A DNA stretch of 64,000 bases from Holdemania sp. Marseille-P2844 (GTDB taxonomy: Bacteria; Bacillota_I; Bacilli_A; Erysipelotrichales; Erysipelotrichaceae), in the NCBI RefSeq assembly GCF_900120005.1, contig NZ_LT635451.1, positions 601,848-665,847 of the forward strand, in the 5' to 3' direction. The position numbers and the translations under genes were made by a program. The stretch's first letter is position 1; each line of letters opens with the position of its first letter. The notes under the pieces were generated by a model. That model had not been told where the DNA came from. It did not search any database and worked only from the letters and a program-made list of their open reading frames with translations. This document shows, piece by piece, positions 45,476 through 54,735 of the stretch.

Positions 45476-46201
45476 TCATGCGTCCTCTGTCAGTTTACAT
45501 TTCAGCTTGTTCAGAATTTTCTTTTCCAGCCGCGACACCTGAACCTGCGAGATTCCCATTTTTTTAGCGATCGCTTCCTGATTATATTCCAATTCATAGC
45601 GCAGGTATATCAGATACTGTTCGCGCTGTTCCAGATGCCCGATCTCCTTTTTCAGCGCCAGCTTCATCGGCACATCTTCGCCATGCCGGTCTTCGACCTT
45701 GTCTTCCAGCTTAATCGTCGAACCGTCTTTTTGATAAAACGCCTCGTCCATTGAAGCCAGAAACTGATTCGCTTCCATCGCTAACATGACGTCGTTTTCC
45801 TCCACGTCTAAATCCTCGCCGATCTCCCGGTATGTCGGTTCCCGCTGCAGCTTCTGCGCCAGCCGTTCGCGGCTTTTCTGAACCTGCAGGTAACGTTCTT
45901 TCAGCGATCGGGAAATTTTCATCTGGCCTTCGTCGCGGAAATAGCGCTTGATCTCGCCGAGAATAATCGGCACGGCATAGGTTGAGAACATCACATTATA
46001 GCTGGTATCGAAGTTGTTGATCGCCTTCATTAAGCCCAGGCATCCGATTTGAAACAAGTCCTGGGCCGAGGAGTGCGTCTTGAAGCGGTTGACGATCGAC
46101 CAGACCAGTCCGACGTTGCGCAGCACACACTGTTCCCGGGCCTGTTCGTCGCCCTGCTGGGCCTGATGCAGAAGATCGAAGAATTCCTGCTGATCATTCA
46201 T
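45476..46201 (-). CDS. sigF: Forespore sigma factor SigF
   Basis: About 241 residues, SigB/F/G-type. Region 2 (VWSIVNRFKTHSSAQDLFQIGCLGLMKAINNFDTSYNVMFSTYAVPIILGEIKRYFRDEG), region 3 (RYLQVQKSRERLAQKLQREPTYREIGEDLDV) and the region 4 helix-turn-helix (YNQEAIAKKMGISQVQVSRLEKKIL) are complete. ATG at 46201 overlaps the spoIIAB stop by eight bases. The order spoIIAA-spoIIAB-sigF matches Bacillus. SigF turns on early forespore genes after asymmetric division. Confidence 0.95.
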   Translation of the reverse strand: MNDQQEFFDLLHQAQQGDEQAREQCVLRNVGLVWSIVNRFKTHSSAQDLFQIGCLGLMKAINNFDTSYNVMFSTYAVPIILGEIKRYFRDEGQMKISRSLKERYLQVQKSRERLAQKLQREPTYREIGEDLDVEENDVMLAMEANQFLASMDEAFYQKDGSTIKLEDKVEDRHGEDVPMKLALKKEIGHLEQREQYLIYLRYELEYNQEAIAKKMGISQVQVSRLEKKILNKLKCKLTEDA

Positions 46202-46622
46202 GAAATTGGAGCTGCTTGACAAGCCGGACGGTTGTGCCTTCGCCAGGATGAGAACAGATTTCAAATTCGTCGGAGAAGCTCTCCATAATTGTCATCCCCA
46301 TTCCGGATCGTTCCAGATCCGCCCGCGTCGTGTATAATGGCTGACGGGCCAGCGTAATGTCTTCGATCCCGATGCCTGAATCCTGGACTTCGATCGTAAC
46401 CCGATGGGTTTCATCATACGATACGCTGACCTGGACCTGACCTTCCTCCCGACCCTGATAACCATGAATCATACAGTTGACGACCGCTTCGGCCAGGATG
46501 GTTTTGATCTCCATGATCTCATCCACAGTCGGATTGAGCGGCATCAGAAAAGCCACGGCGCTGGTGCGGGCAAACGCCTCGTTTTCCAGCTTGGCGTCAA
46601 AGCTCAATGTCATCCGGTTCAT
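46194..46622 (-). CDS. spoIIAB: Anti-sigma F factor SpoIIAB
   Basis: 142 residues with the GHKL ATPase/serine kinase fold: EIKTILAEAVVNCMIHGY (N box), EVQDSGIGIEDI (G1), and LERSGMGMTIMESFSDEFEI (G2). It binds SigF and phosphorylates SpoIIAA. ATGA overlap with spoIIAA, eight-base overlap with sigF. Confidence 0.95.
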   Translation of the reverse strand: MNRMTLSFDAKLENEAFARTSAVAFLMPLNPTVDEIMEIKTILAEAVVNCMIHGYQGREEGQVQVSVSYDETHRVTIEVQDSGIGIEDITLARQPLYTTRADLERSGMGMTIMESFSDEFEICSHPGEGTTVRLVKQLQFHE

Positions 46623-46948
46623 ACATGTACCTCTTTTCTATCGTTCTCCTTTTCCACCCGCATGATCTGAAAGATCCCCGACAAAGCGAACAGCCGGCGG
46701 ATAGCGGGTGAGATGTTCTTTAAAATCAGCTCGCCCTGGTAGCTTTGAACCTGATTGTAGCGGGCTAATAAAAAACCGATACCGGTGCTGTCGATAAAGG
46801 TCACGTCCTTGAAATCAAATTTCACCACGGGTGCCTGGACCCGATCTATTTCACGGATTACGTCGGCCTTGATCTTGAGAATCGACAAATTGTCCAGATC
46901 CCCGCAGAAGGCGAAGATCAAAGCATCGTCCTGTTGAATGCACTTCAT
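46619..46948 (-). CDS. spoIIAA: Anti-anti-sigma F factor SpoIIAA
   Basis: About 109 residues with a STAS domain. The phosphorylatable serine lies in FIDSTGIGFLLARY, near residue 58. Dephosphorylated SpoIIAA frees SigF from SpoIIAB. The ATG at 46948 has AGGAGG seven bases upstream; the longer open frame to 47122 runs through the intergenic region. Confidence 0.94.
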   Translation of the reverse strand: MKCIQQDDALIFAFCGDLDNLSILKIKADVIREIDRVQAPVVKFDFKDVTFIDSTGIGFLLARYNQVQSYQGELILKNISPAIRRLFALSGIFQIMRVEKENDRKEVHV

Positions 46949-47075
46949 ACTGCATCCTCCTTTCCTCTTCATTGTAATGGAAGCCCTTTTTGTTGTGGAA
47001 ATATCCGCTAAAACAAGTGTTTTTACGACATTCTTTTCATAGTGCGCCGGGGTACAGGTAAATGTTTTCCAACGT

Positions 47076-47103
47076 AAAAAAGCCGCTGAGAAAGCAGCGG
47101 CTT
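47076..47103 (-). terminator. Terminator of dacF-like gene
   Basis: A seven-base-pair GCCGCTG/CAGCGGC stem with a six-base loop is followed by six T residues on the minus strand. It separates the carboxypeptidase gene from spoIIAA. Confidence 0.93.
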
Positions 47104-47164
47104 CATCGGGATAGTTCATCATTTTTGCGCGTTTATCCCGGACTACGGGTCGTGTCGCGAATTG

Positions 47165-48316
47165 TCAGAACAACAGTTTTTTCCAGGTTTTCAAAAGAAT
47201 ATCAATGAAATCCAGCGGCATGATCGCCTCTTCCGCCACCAGATCCTGACCGATCTGCGTCCCATCCTCAAAATGCAGGATTACCCGGCCGACGGTTTCG
47301 CCAGCCTGAATCGGTGCTTTTTTCTTGTCCAGCACAATCTCGGTATTGATCAAGGCAGACTGAGCGCCTTTGGCGACGATGTGGCCGATCGCCTCTTTGG
47401 TGACCAGACGGACCTCGTCCGGCTTGCCGTTATCGACCTTGATCGTTGTTACCGGCGTGCCTTTTTCCATTTCGATCTGATAGCCGTAGGTGCTGAATCC
47501 ATAATCCAAAAGCGCGGAAGCTTCGCTGTTGCGGACATCGCGCGTCGGCTCGCCCATCGCGACGCCGATCAGACGCAGACCGTCGCGTTTGGCCGTCACC
47601 GTGATACAGTACATCGACTGAGTCGTGTAGCCGGTCTTCAGGCCGTCCATCCCCTGATAGGTGCGAATCAGCTTGTTCGTGTTGACCAGCCAGAATTTGT
47701 TTTCCGTATCGGCCCGGATATAGTCGTCATACGTCGAGGTAAAGCGCAGGATATCGTCCTGACCTTCCTGAATCAGCGCCCGGCCGATCGCCGCCATATC
47801 CTTGGCGCAGGAGTAATGGTTATCGTCGTGCAGGCCGGTGGCATTGACGAAATGGGTTTGTTCCAAGCCCAGCTGTTCCGCTTTTTCATTCATCATTGCG
47901 GCAAAGTTCTCCTCGCTGCCGCCGACCTTTTCCGCCAGCGCGACGATCGCGTCGTTGGCGCTGGCGACCGTCGAAGCCTTATACAGGTCTTCCACCGTCA
48001 TGACCTCGCCGGTTTCCAGGAAAATCTGCGAGCCACCCATCGAGGAAGCATGCGCGGAAGCCGTCACTTCGGTATCCCAGCTCAGCTTGCCGTTATGGAT
48101 CGCCTCCACCACCAGAAGCAAGCTCATCATTTTGGTCATCGACGCCGGATACAGCTTCGCAGACGAATTTTTTTCATACAAAATCTGCCCAGTTTCATAG
48201 TCAATCAAGATCGCCGCTTTTGCCGACGGCGTTAAATCGACGCCCTGCGAGGTCGTCGCATGGACGGAAACGAGAAATAAGGACAGCGCAATTACGATAC
48301 TGGCAAGTTTTTTCAT
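47165..48316 (-). CDS. dacF: D-alanyl-D-alanine carboxypeptidase (DacF/PBP5 type)
   Basis: 383 residues with a signal peptide (SIVIALSLFLVSVHA). The serine peptidase S11 motifs are complete: SxxK in YPASMTKMMSLL, SxN in TVASANDAIVALAEK and KTG in DGLKTGYTTQSM. A C-terminal beta domain and an amphipathic end follow. It trims cell-wall peptide stems. Position just upstream of spoIIA is that of Bacillus dacF, which is forespore-expressed. CATACACT, 23 bases before the ATG, looks like a sporulation -10. The name dacF rests on this context. Confidence 0.88.
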   Translation of the reverse strand: MKKLASIVIALSLFLVSVHATTSQGVDLTPSAKAAILIDYETGQILYEKNSSAKLYPASMTKMMSLLLVVEAIHNGKLSWDTEVTASAHASSMGGSQIFLETGEVMTVEDLYKASTVASANDAIVALAEKVGGSEENFAAMMNEKAEQLGLEQTHFVNATGLHDDNHYSCAKDMAAIGRALIQEGQDDILRFTSTYDDYIRADTENKFWLVNTNKLIRTYQGMDGLKTGYTTQSMYCITVTAKRDGLRLIGVAMGEPTRDVRNSEASALLDYGFSTYGYQIEMEKGTPVTTIKVDNGKPDEVRLVTKEAIGHIVAKGAQSALINTEIVLDKKKAPIQAGETVGRVILHFEDGTQIGQDLVAEEAIMPLDFIDILLKTWKKLLF

Positions 48317-48359
48317 ATCGACACCTCATTAACAGTGTATGGAGAAGCGCCCAAAATAT

Positions 48360-48385
48360 GAAAAAAGGCAGCTTGTTTTCTGCCT
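48360..48385 (-). terminator. Terminator of the S9 peptidase cluster
   Basis: An AGGCAG/CTGCCT stem with an eight-base loop is followed by six T residues on the minus strand, five bases after the stop of the last peptidase gene. Confidence 0.9.
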
Positions 48386-48390
48386 GATTT

Positions 48391-50382
48391 CTATGATTTG
48401 TTTTCTGTTGCCGGCTTGCACCAGCGATCCATCCAAGCGGTAATCTCATAAAGTCGACGTACGCGGTGGGACGGCTTGCCGATCCGGCTCAGGCCGTGGC
48501 TTTCTCCCTTAAACAGGCACATCCGGGCTTCAACGCCGTGATGCACCAGCGCGTTGTACATCTGCATGCCCTCCTGAAGCAGACAGCGGTAGTCTTCAAA
48601 CGAATGGATGAACAGCGTCGGCGTTTTGGCCTTATCCGCAAACTGCAGCGGCGACTGATCCCAGACCTTCTGCACGTCGCTCCACGGGTCGGCCCCCATC
48701 TGATCATTGTCAAAGGTAAAACCGATGTCAGCATAACAGATTAAGGAAACCCAGTTGGCGATACTGCGCTGACTGGCCGCGGCCGCAAAGCGGTCCGTAT
48801 GGCCGATCATCCAGTTGGTCATGTAGCCGCCGTAGCTGCCGCCGGTTACGCCGATTCGTTCAGCGTCAATCGCCGGATACGCCGCCAGAACGGCGTCGGT
48901 AAAGTTCATCAGATCGTTGTAATCGATCGTTCCATACAGCCCACGCAGCTCGGCAAACGCATTGCCCTTGCCGTTGGAGCCGCGGGGATTGCAGAACATC
49001 ACGAAATATCCCTCGCTGGCCCAGAACTGCATCTCATGGAAAAATACCGGGCCATAGGCAGCCTTTGGTCCGCCGTGGATATTGAGGATTGCCGGATATT
49101 TTTGATTGGGATCATAGTCCTTCGGCTTCAGCACCCAGCCGTCAACCTGGAACTCACCCGCCGGAATGCTCAGCGGCTCCGGTTCTGCGACGTAACAATC
49201 CTTCAGCACCGCTTCGTTAAAAGCGCTCATTAGACGCAGCTCATTTGTTTTCAGATCGAAACAAACCAGCTCCGGCAGCTTCTGCCCCAGCATCGCGATC
49301 AGCCACAGCTTTTCGTCAGTCACGGCCAGCGCCTGAATGGAGCCGTCCAGCTGCATGATTGTGCGCCAGGTACCATCCGCTTTCAGACAGCGGACTTCAT
49401 CGAAGGCTCCAAGCGTATGCACCATGAACAGTCCGTCCGGGCGCATCTGCGTCTGTTTTCCCGAACCGTATTGACAATCACTGCCCAGCGCGCTGCCCAA
49501 GCTTTCTTCATTTTCCGCCAACAGTTCCCGTTTTCCGGTGTGGGCGTCAAGCGTGTAGAAGAACGGATTTTCAACTGCCCCATAGCGTTTCTGATCGCTC
49601 ATCGCCGCCAGAATCTGCGTACCGGACAGCCATTGAATCTCGGCAATGCTGAACTGTCCCGGCTCCAACAGGCAATGAGATTCCAGCGTGTCCAAATCCA
49701 TCCGGTACAGCCCTTCCTTCGGCTGCCGGACTTTAACAAACGGCGCGCCGGAAATCACTAAATGGCCATGATCCGGGCTGATAACCGCGCGGGAAACATG
49801 AAACTGCGGCTCACACAGCGGTTTTAATTCATCCTGAGCTTCGTCATAGAGAAACAGCCGGCTGCGCAGACCGTTGGTATAACCGGCGCCGTCCTGATAG
49901 TACGGCTGTTCGCTGACGATCTGATAGTCTGCTTCCGCTTTGCGCCGCTGATGCACGGCTTCGCGATCCGCCTCGCTCATTTTCCAATAATCCGCCGCCG
50001 TCAGATCAATCTGGGCAGTCAAAACATAAAGTCCCTTTTTGACCGGAACGATCTGCCGGACTTTCAGAGGCAGCGTGAAGGCTTTGACCGCCTCCCCGCC
50101 GTCGATACGGATCCGATAAAACGACGTGGACTCCGCTTCCGGCTGCGGCTTTTCACCGCGGCTGGAAATAAACAGAAGCGTCTTTTCATCGTCCCAGACA
50201 AACAGGCTCTCATTGCCGGAGGTCAGCTGTTTCGGCTGGTCATGATCGAGCACAAACAGCTGGCCGGTATACGCATCATTTTCAATCCGCGTCCGCACCC
50301 AGGCCGGCTGACCGGCCGGCGACAGCGCCAGTGCGGAAAGAAACTGCACGCGCTGAAAATGGTCAATCGTAATTTTATTCAT
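48391..50382 (-). CDS. S9 prolyl oligopeptidase family peptidase (copy 1, last in cluster)
   Basis: 663 residues. An N-terminal beta-propeller region (~1-400) precedes the alpha/beta hydrolase domain. Catalytic residues are Ser in GVTGGSYGGYMTNW, Asp in LFIHSFEDYRC and His in KGESHGLSR. No signal peptide is seen, so it is cytosolic like acylaminoacyl peptidases and dipeptidyl peptidase-like S9C enzymes. The start overlaps the stop of copy 2 by eight bases. LLQEGMQMYN replaces the PIQEGMQMYN of the other two copies. Confidence 0.93.
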   Translation of the reverse strand: MNKITIDHFQRVQFLSALALSPAGQPAWVRTRIENDAYTGQLFVLDHDQPKQLTSGNESLFVWDDEKTLLFISSRGEKPQPEAESTSFYRIRIDGGEAVKAFTLPLKVRQIVPVKKGLYVLTAQIDLTAADYWKMSEADREAVHQRRKAEADYQIVSEQPYYQDGAGYTNGLRSRLFLYDEAQDELKPLCEPQFHVSRAVISPDHGHLVISGAPFVKVRQPKEGLYRMDLDTLESHCLLEPGQFSIAEIQWLSGTQILAAMSDQKRYGAVENPFFYTLDAHTGKRELLAENEESLGSALGSDCQYGSGKQTQMRPDGLFMVHTLGAFDEVRCLKADGTWRTIMQLDGSIQALAVTDEKLWLIAMLGQKLPELVCFDLKTNELRLMSAFNEAVLKDCYVAEPEPLSIPAGEFQVDGWVLKPKDYDPNQKYPAILNIHGGPKAAYGPVFFHEMQFWASEGYFVMFCNPRGSNGKGNAFAELRGLYGTIDYNDLMNFTDAVLAAYPAIDAERIGVTGGSYGGYMTNWMIGHTDRFAAAASQRSIANWVSLICYADIGFTFDNDQMGADPWSDVQKVWDQSPLQFADKAKTPTLFIHSFEDYRCLLQEGMQMYNALVHHGVEARMCLFKGESHGLSRIGKPSHRVRRLYEITAWMDRWCKPATENKS

Positions 50383-52363
50383 GCGCGTTCTCCTTTAAAT
50401 AATGATCGAACCAATCGGTCATCTCGCGCAGCCGGCGCACGCGGTGATGGCGCTTGCCGATCCGGCTCAGGCCGTGGCTTTCGCCTTTAAACAGGCACAT
50501 CCGCGCTTCCACCCCATGATGGACGATCGCGTTGTACATCTGCATGCCCTCCTGAATCGGACAACTGTAATCTTCAAAGGAATGGATAAAGACCGTCGGC
50601 GTTTTCACTTTATCCGCAAACTGCAGCGGCGACTGATCCCAGATTTTTAACATGCCCTTCCATGGATCGGCGTCCATCTGATCGGTATCGAAGGTGAAGC
50701 CGCAGTCGTCCGTGCCGATCATCGACACCCAGTTGGCGATGCTGCGCTGACTGGCCGCCGCCGCGAAGCGGTCGGTATGGCCGATGATCCAGTTGGTCAT
50801 GTAGCCGCCGTAGCTGCCGCCGGTCACGCCCAAGCGCCGCGTATCGATCTGCGGCACACGGTCTAACACGGCGTCGGTAAAGGCCATCAGATCTTCATAG
50901 TCGATCTGCCCATAGCGGCCGCGCAGATCGGCAAACCGGTCACCCTTACCATCAGACCCAGTGGGATTGCAGAAAAAGACGATATAGCCCTGTGCCACCC
51001 AAAACTGCATTTCATGGAAGAACACCTCGCCATACGCCGTTTTCGGTCCGCCATGAATATCCAGAATCGCGGGGTAGGTGCGTTTCTCATCAAAGTCTGC
51101 CGGCTTCAGAATCCAGCCGTCCAGCTCATAACTGCCGCGGCTGACCATAAAATGCTCCGGCTTGGCGATCTCGGTTTCTGTCAACAGTTCGTCATGAAAA
51201 TGCGTGAGCTGCCGGGCCGTTTTCGTTTCCGGATCCCAGCTGTAAAGCTCCTGCAGCTTCTGATCCTGTAAGCCGATCAGCCACAGCTGACCCTTGACCG
51301 TTTCAATCGCCTGAATCGCTCCCGGCCAGCTTAGTACCGCTTCGCTGCCGTGTTTATCAATCCGTAAAACCTCGTCCGCATAACGGTCCGTGTGCACGGC
51401 CAGCACGCTCTCGTCGGAAAACAGTACCTGCCGGCCGGAACCATAAATGACGTCCGTCATGACCGCGCTGGAGCCGATGTGGTTTTCCGTATCCAGCAGA
51501 CAACGGATTTCACCTGTCTCAATATCCAGCTGATAGAGCTTCGGGTTTTCCGTCGTTCCAAACGTTTTATTTTCGGACGCGAAGAAAACCGCTTGCCCCT
51601 GACGCCAGCCGATCTGGCGAATCCGCATCCGCCCCTGCTCGATCAGGCATCGGCGCTGATTTGCGGCCAGATCCAGGCAGACTAAGCCATCCTGTTCCCC
51701 ACGCACAACCTCAAATTTTTTCACGCTCATTAAAACCCGGCCGTCTGCAACGGTGAACTGGCTGACGGATTCGAGCGGTTCGCTCAGAGCTTCTATTTTC
51801 CCATCACACAAATTAACGCGAAACAGGCGGCTGCGGGTGCCCTCGATAAAGCCGCTGCCATCCAGCACAAACGGTGACTCCGTGACAACCTGATAGTCTT
51901 TCTCCGCCTTGCGCCGGTCCATAACGTCCTGACGTTCTTTTTCTGTCAATAACGCAAAATCTGGGCAGTCCTTGCGCACCTCCGCCGTCACTAATAGCTC
52001 CTGTTCGTTCAGCTTCTCCATCTGTTCAATCGCCAGCGGCAGACTGATCAGCGGACGGGCTTCCCCACCCCGGATATCAATCCGGTACAGATCGGTCTGT
52101 TCGCCATACGGCGAGCTGTCCTTCTGCCCCATCCGGCGCCGGGCGGAAAACAGAATCGTCTGATCATCCTCCCAAACATAATCCAAGACGCCTTCGCTGG
52201 TTAACCGTGCGGTGTGATGGCCATCGCAGAGATACAGACTTTTCGCATAGCCCTCATCGCGGCACTGACATTCAAGAAAGGCAGCGCGGCATCCATCAGG
52301 AGCTGCTTTCAGGTTCGATAAGAAATGCGCCTGATCAAAAAAATCAATCGTTACTTTATTCAT
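50375..52363 (-). CDS. S9 prolyl oligopeptidase family peptidase (copy 2)
   Basis: 662 residues, same architecture as its neighbours. It has the catalytic Ser in GVTGGSYGGYMTNW, Asp in FIHSFEDYSC and His in KGESHGLSR. The propeller half is clearly diverged from copies 1 and 3 while the last ~250 residues are strongly conserved. It follows copy 3 by four bases, with the ribosome site (GGAGGAG) inside the end of copy 3. Confidence 0.93.
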   Translation of the reverse strand: MNKVTIDFFDQAHFLSNLKAAPDGCRAAFLECQCRDEGYAKSLYLCDGHHTARLTSEGVLDYVWEDDQTILFSARRRMGQKDSSPYGEQTDLYRIDIRGGEARPLISLPLAIEQMEKLNEQELLVTAEVRKDCPDFALLTEKERQDVMDRRKAEKDYQVVTESPFVLDGSGFIEGTRSRLFRVNLCDGKIEALSEPLESVSQFTVADGRVLMSVKKFEVVRGEQDGLVCLDLAANQRRCLIEQGRMRIRQIGWRQGQAVFFASENKTFGTTENPKLYQLDIETGEIRCLLDTENHIGSSAVMTDVIYGSGRQVLFSDESVLAVHTDRYADEVLRIDKHGSEAVLSWPGAIQAIETVKGQLWLIGLQDQKLQELYSWDPETKTARQLTHFHDELLTETEIAKPEHFMVSRGSYELDGWILKPADFDEKRTYPAILDIHGGPKTAYGEVFFHEMQFWVAQGYIVFFCNPTGSDGKGDRFADLRGRYGQIDYEDLMAFTDAVLDRVPQIDTRRLGVTGGSYGGYMTNWIIGHTDRFAAAASQRSIANWVSMIGTDDCGFTFDTDQMDADPWKGMLKIWDQSPLQFADKVKTPTVFIHSFEDYSCPIQEGMQMYNAIVHHGVEARMCLFKGESHGLSRIGKRHHRVRRLREMTDWFDHYLKENAHE

Positions 52364-52367
52364 AGGA

Positions 52368-54365
52368 TTATTTCTCCTCCTGCTTACAGAAGCGGTTCAT
52401 CCAGTCGGTAATTTCCTGCAGCCGGCGGATCCGGTGCAGCGGCTTGCCGCCGCGGCTGAGACCATGGCTTTCGCCTTTGAACAGGCACATCCGGGCTTCC
52501 ACTCCATGATGGACAATCGCGTTGTACATCTGCATGCCCTCCTGAATCGGACAGCGGTAGTCTTCAAACGAATGGATAAACAGCGTCGGGGTAACGCATT
52601 GATCCGCGGCCTTCAACGGCGACTGGTCCCAGATCTTATTCACATCGCTCCACGGCGTGGCATCCATCTGATCGTTGCCGAAGGAGAAGCCGATGTCGGA
52701 CACCATGTTTTCCGAGACCCAGTTGGAAATCGAACGCTGCGAAGCTGCGCACGCAAATCGGTTCGTATGACCGATGATCCAGTTGGTCATGTAGCCGCCG
52801 TAGCTTCCGCCGGTCACGCCTAAACGTTTCGGATCGATCTGCGGATAGGCTTTCAGCACGGCATCGGTAAACTGCATAAAATCGTCGAAATCGATCGTTC
52901 CGAATTTTCCGCGCAGATCGGCGAACGCGTCGCCGCGGCCATCAGAGCCATGGACGTTGCAGAAGAAGACGAAGTAGCCCTCGTTGGCCCACAGCTGCAT
53001 TTCATGATAGAAGACCGGTCCATAGGAGCCGCGCGGCCCGCCGTGAATATCCAGAATCGCCGGATATTTTTTCGAGGGATCATAGTCCTTCGGCTCCAGC
53101 ACCCAGCCCCAAAGCGGATTCGGCGTCTGCGCATAGTCGAGCCGTTTCGGCATCGCTACATAACATTCAGCCAGCGCCGCGTCGTTAAAATGCGAGCGCT
53201 GCACGCATTCCCCCGTCTTTAAGTTTGCTTCGTAAATTTCCTGCAGCTTCATGTCTTTCATCGCGATCAAATAGGCCGTATCTCCCTGCAGATCAAAACC
53301 GAAGATCGCGCCGTCAAACGGCAGCGCCTCCGTCCGGCGTCCCTGACTGTCAAAGCGAAACAGCGGCGTATGATCAGCATCGGTCATCACGGCATAGAAA
53401 TCCGTGCCCGCAATCTTCTTCATCGCGCTGCCGCCAAACGCGCAGTCCGTGCCGACAGCATTGCCAAACGTCGCGTCGTTGTCGTTAAACAGCGTTCGGG
53501 CCTTGGTCTGCGGATCAATTAAATATAGTTTCGGCGTTTCACCCGCGCCATATTTTTCACCATCGCTCATTGCAGCCAGAATCGCACCGCAGTACCCCTG
53601 GGTGAAGCTGATCTTCATCTGGCCCGGTTCGATCAGGCAGTCGATCGTTTTCGTCGTGAGATCCAGCCGGTACAGCCCGTCCTTCACTTCTTTGACCGTC
53701 GTGAAATCCGCGCCCCAGAAAACAACCTGATTGGTTTCCGCTTCCAGCTCCAGTCCGGAAACCGCAAAGGTCGGCGAGGTTAGGAAATCCACGGTTCCCC
53801 GTTTCGGATCCCAGACTGCCAGGCGGCTGCGCAGTCCGTTAGTAAATCCGGCGCCGTCAAAATAATACGGTGCTTCGCTCACAATCTGATAATCCTGTTC
53901 TTCTTTTTTCTTCTTTAACAACGCCTGCTTTTCCTGTTCCGGCAGCTCAGCCATGCGGGAATAGTCAAGATGATAGCGGATCGTCAGAAGCAGCCGGCTG
54001 TCCTTCATCCGTTTAAAACCGGTGACCGTATAAGGAATCGTCATCACCTTCCGCGCTTCGCCCTGATGAATATTCAGCCGGTAAAAAACCGTGCGCTCCT
54101 CGCCCGCAGCCAGCGCTTCTTTATCCTTCGAATCCCGCAGGGAAGCAAACAACAGCGTTTCCTCATCTTCCCAGATAAAATTGGATTCGTTAAATGAAGT
54201 CAGCTGCCGGACCTGCCCGTCCTCCAGCAGCCACAGATGGTTGTCATACCCGTTGTCGCCGTTGGCCTGCGTCACCACGAAGGCCGCGGTGTTGGGTTTC
54301 GGTCCGGCTTGAAGATTAGAACAAAAGCGATATTCCGTGAATTGATCTAAGCGGATTTTTTTCAT
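52368..54365 (-). CDS. S9 prolyl oligopeptidase family peptidase (copy 3, first in cluster)
   Basis: 665 residues. Catalytic Ser lies in GVTGGSYGGYMTNW, Asp in LFIHSFEDYRC and His in KGESHGLSR. It begins MKKIRLDQFTEYRFCSNLQ and has no export signal. It is the promoter-proximal gene of the three-gene operon. GGGGG eight bases before the ATG is a weak ribosome site. Confidence 0.93.
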   Translation of the reverse strand: MKKIRLDQFTEYRFCSNLQAGPKPNTAAFVVTQANGDNGYDNHLWLLEDGQVRQLTSFNESNFIWEDEETLLFASLRDSKDKEALAAGEERTVFYRLNIHQGEARKVMTIPYTVTGFKRMKDSRLLLTIRYHLDYSRMAELPEQEKQALLKKKKEEQDYQIVSEAPYYFDGAGFTNGLRSRLAVWDPKRGTVDFLTSPTFAVSGLELEAETNQVVFWGADFTTVKEVKDGLYRLDLTTKTIDCLIEPGQMKISFTQGYCGAILAAMSDGEKYGAGETPKLYLIDPQTKARTLFNDNDATFGNAVGTDCAFGGSAMKKIAGTDFYAVMTDADHTPLFRFDSQGRRTEALPFDGAIFGFDLQGDTAYLIAMKDMKLQEIYEANLKTGECVQRSHFNDAALAECYVAMPKRLDYAQTPNPLWGWVLEPKDYDPSKKYPAILDIHGGPRGSYGPVFYHEMQLWANEGYFVFFCNVHGSDGRGDAFADLRGKFGTIDFDDFMQFTDAVLKAYPQIDPKRLGVTGGSYGGYMTNWIIGHTNRFACAASQRSISNWVSENMVSDIGFSFGNDQMDATPWSDVNKIWDQSPLKAADQCVTPTLFIHSFEDYRCPIQEGMQMYNAIVHHGVEARMCLFKGESHGLSRGGKPLHRIRRLQEITDWMNRFCKQEEK

Positions 54366-54390
54366 GTTTTTACCCCCAAAATATGGTATT

Positions 54391-54396
54391 AGTATA
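54391..54396 (-). promoter_or_regulatory. Extended -10 promoter of the S9 peptidase operon
   Basis: TATACT preceded by TG at the extended position (TGCTATACT) on the minus strand, about 25 bases before the first gene. No good -35 is evident. Confidence 0.5.
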
Positions 54397-54735
54397 GCAT
54401 GTTTGAGTTCGATTTTCCGCTGGTTTTCACTTTTTCTTCATTCTCTTTCAAATTCTTTCATTTTGTTACATCAACATATCAAGATTCATTCTTGATTTTT
54501 CCTCATCTTCTTCGTCTATATAAAAAACGCCGCAGAAGAGTCAGGTTCCTCACTTTCTGATGGGTAACATAAGCTCTCAGCACCGCAGCCGGTCCGACTA
54601 ATTTCCAAATCAAGCAAAAAAAGACTAAGCCACAGGTCTTATTTCAAGATCCTTCCGGTTCAGTCTTCCATTTCATTAATGAGTCCTATCGCTGAATCCG
54701 CCACCCTGTTTGTTCGTCATAATGTCAGCCGCGAT
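54397..54735. other. Intergenic stretch upstream of the S9 peptidase operon
   Basis: No gene is supported. It contains a weak terminator-like stem AAGAC/GTCTT followed by seven T residues on the minus strand (54616-54640), probably ending the MATE transcript, and a perfect inverted repeat ATCAAGA-TTCAT-TCTTGAT at 54478-54496. Fragments resembling a thiamine riboswitch are discussed among rejected items. Confidence 0.5.

Noticed and set aside
54478-54496. Perfect inverted repeat ATCAAGA-TTCAT-TCTTGAT followed by T residues
   Set aside because: It would terminate plus-strand transcription, but no plus-strand gene lies upstream; no function can be supported.
54535-54600. Thiamine riboswitch-like fragments (CTGAGA, ACCC, GAACCTGA in order on the minus strand)
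   Set aside because: The second arm with GGATAATGCCAGCGTAGGGA-like sequence is missing and the downstream gene is a peptidase, not a thiamine gene.
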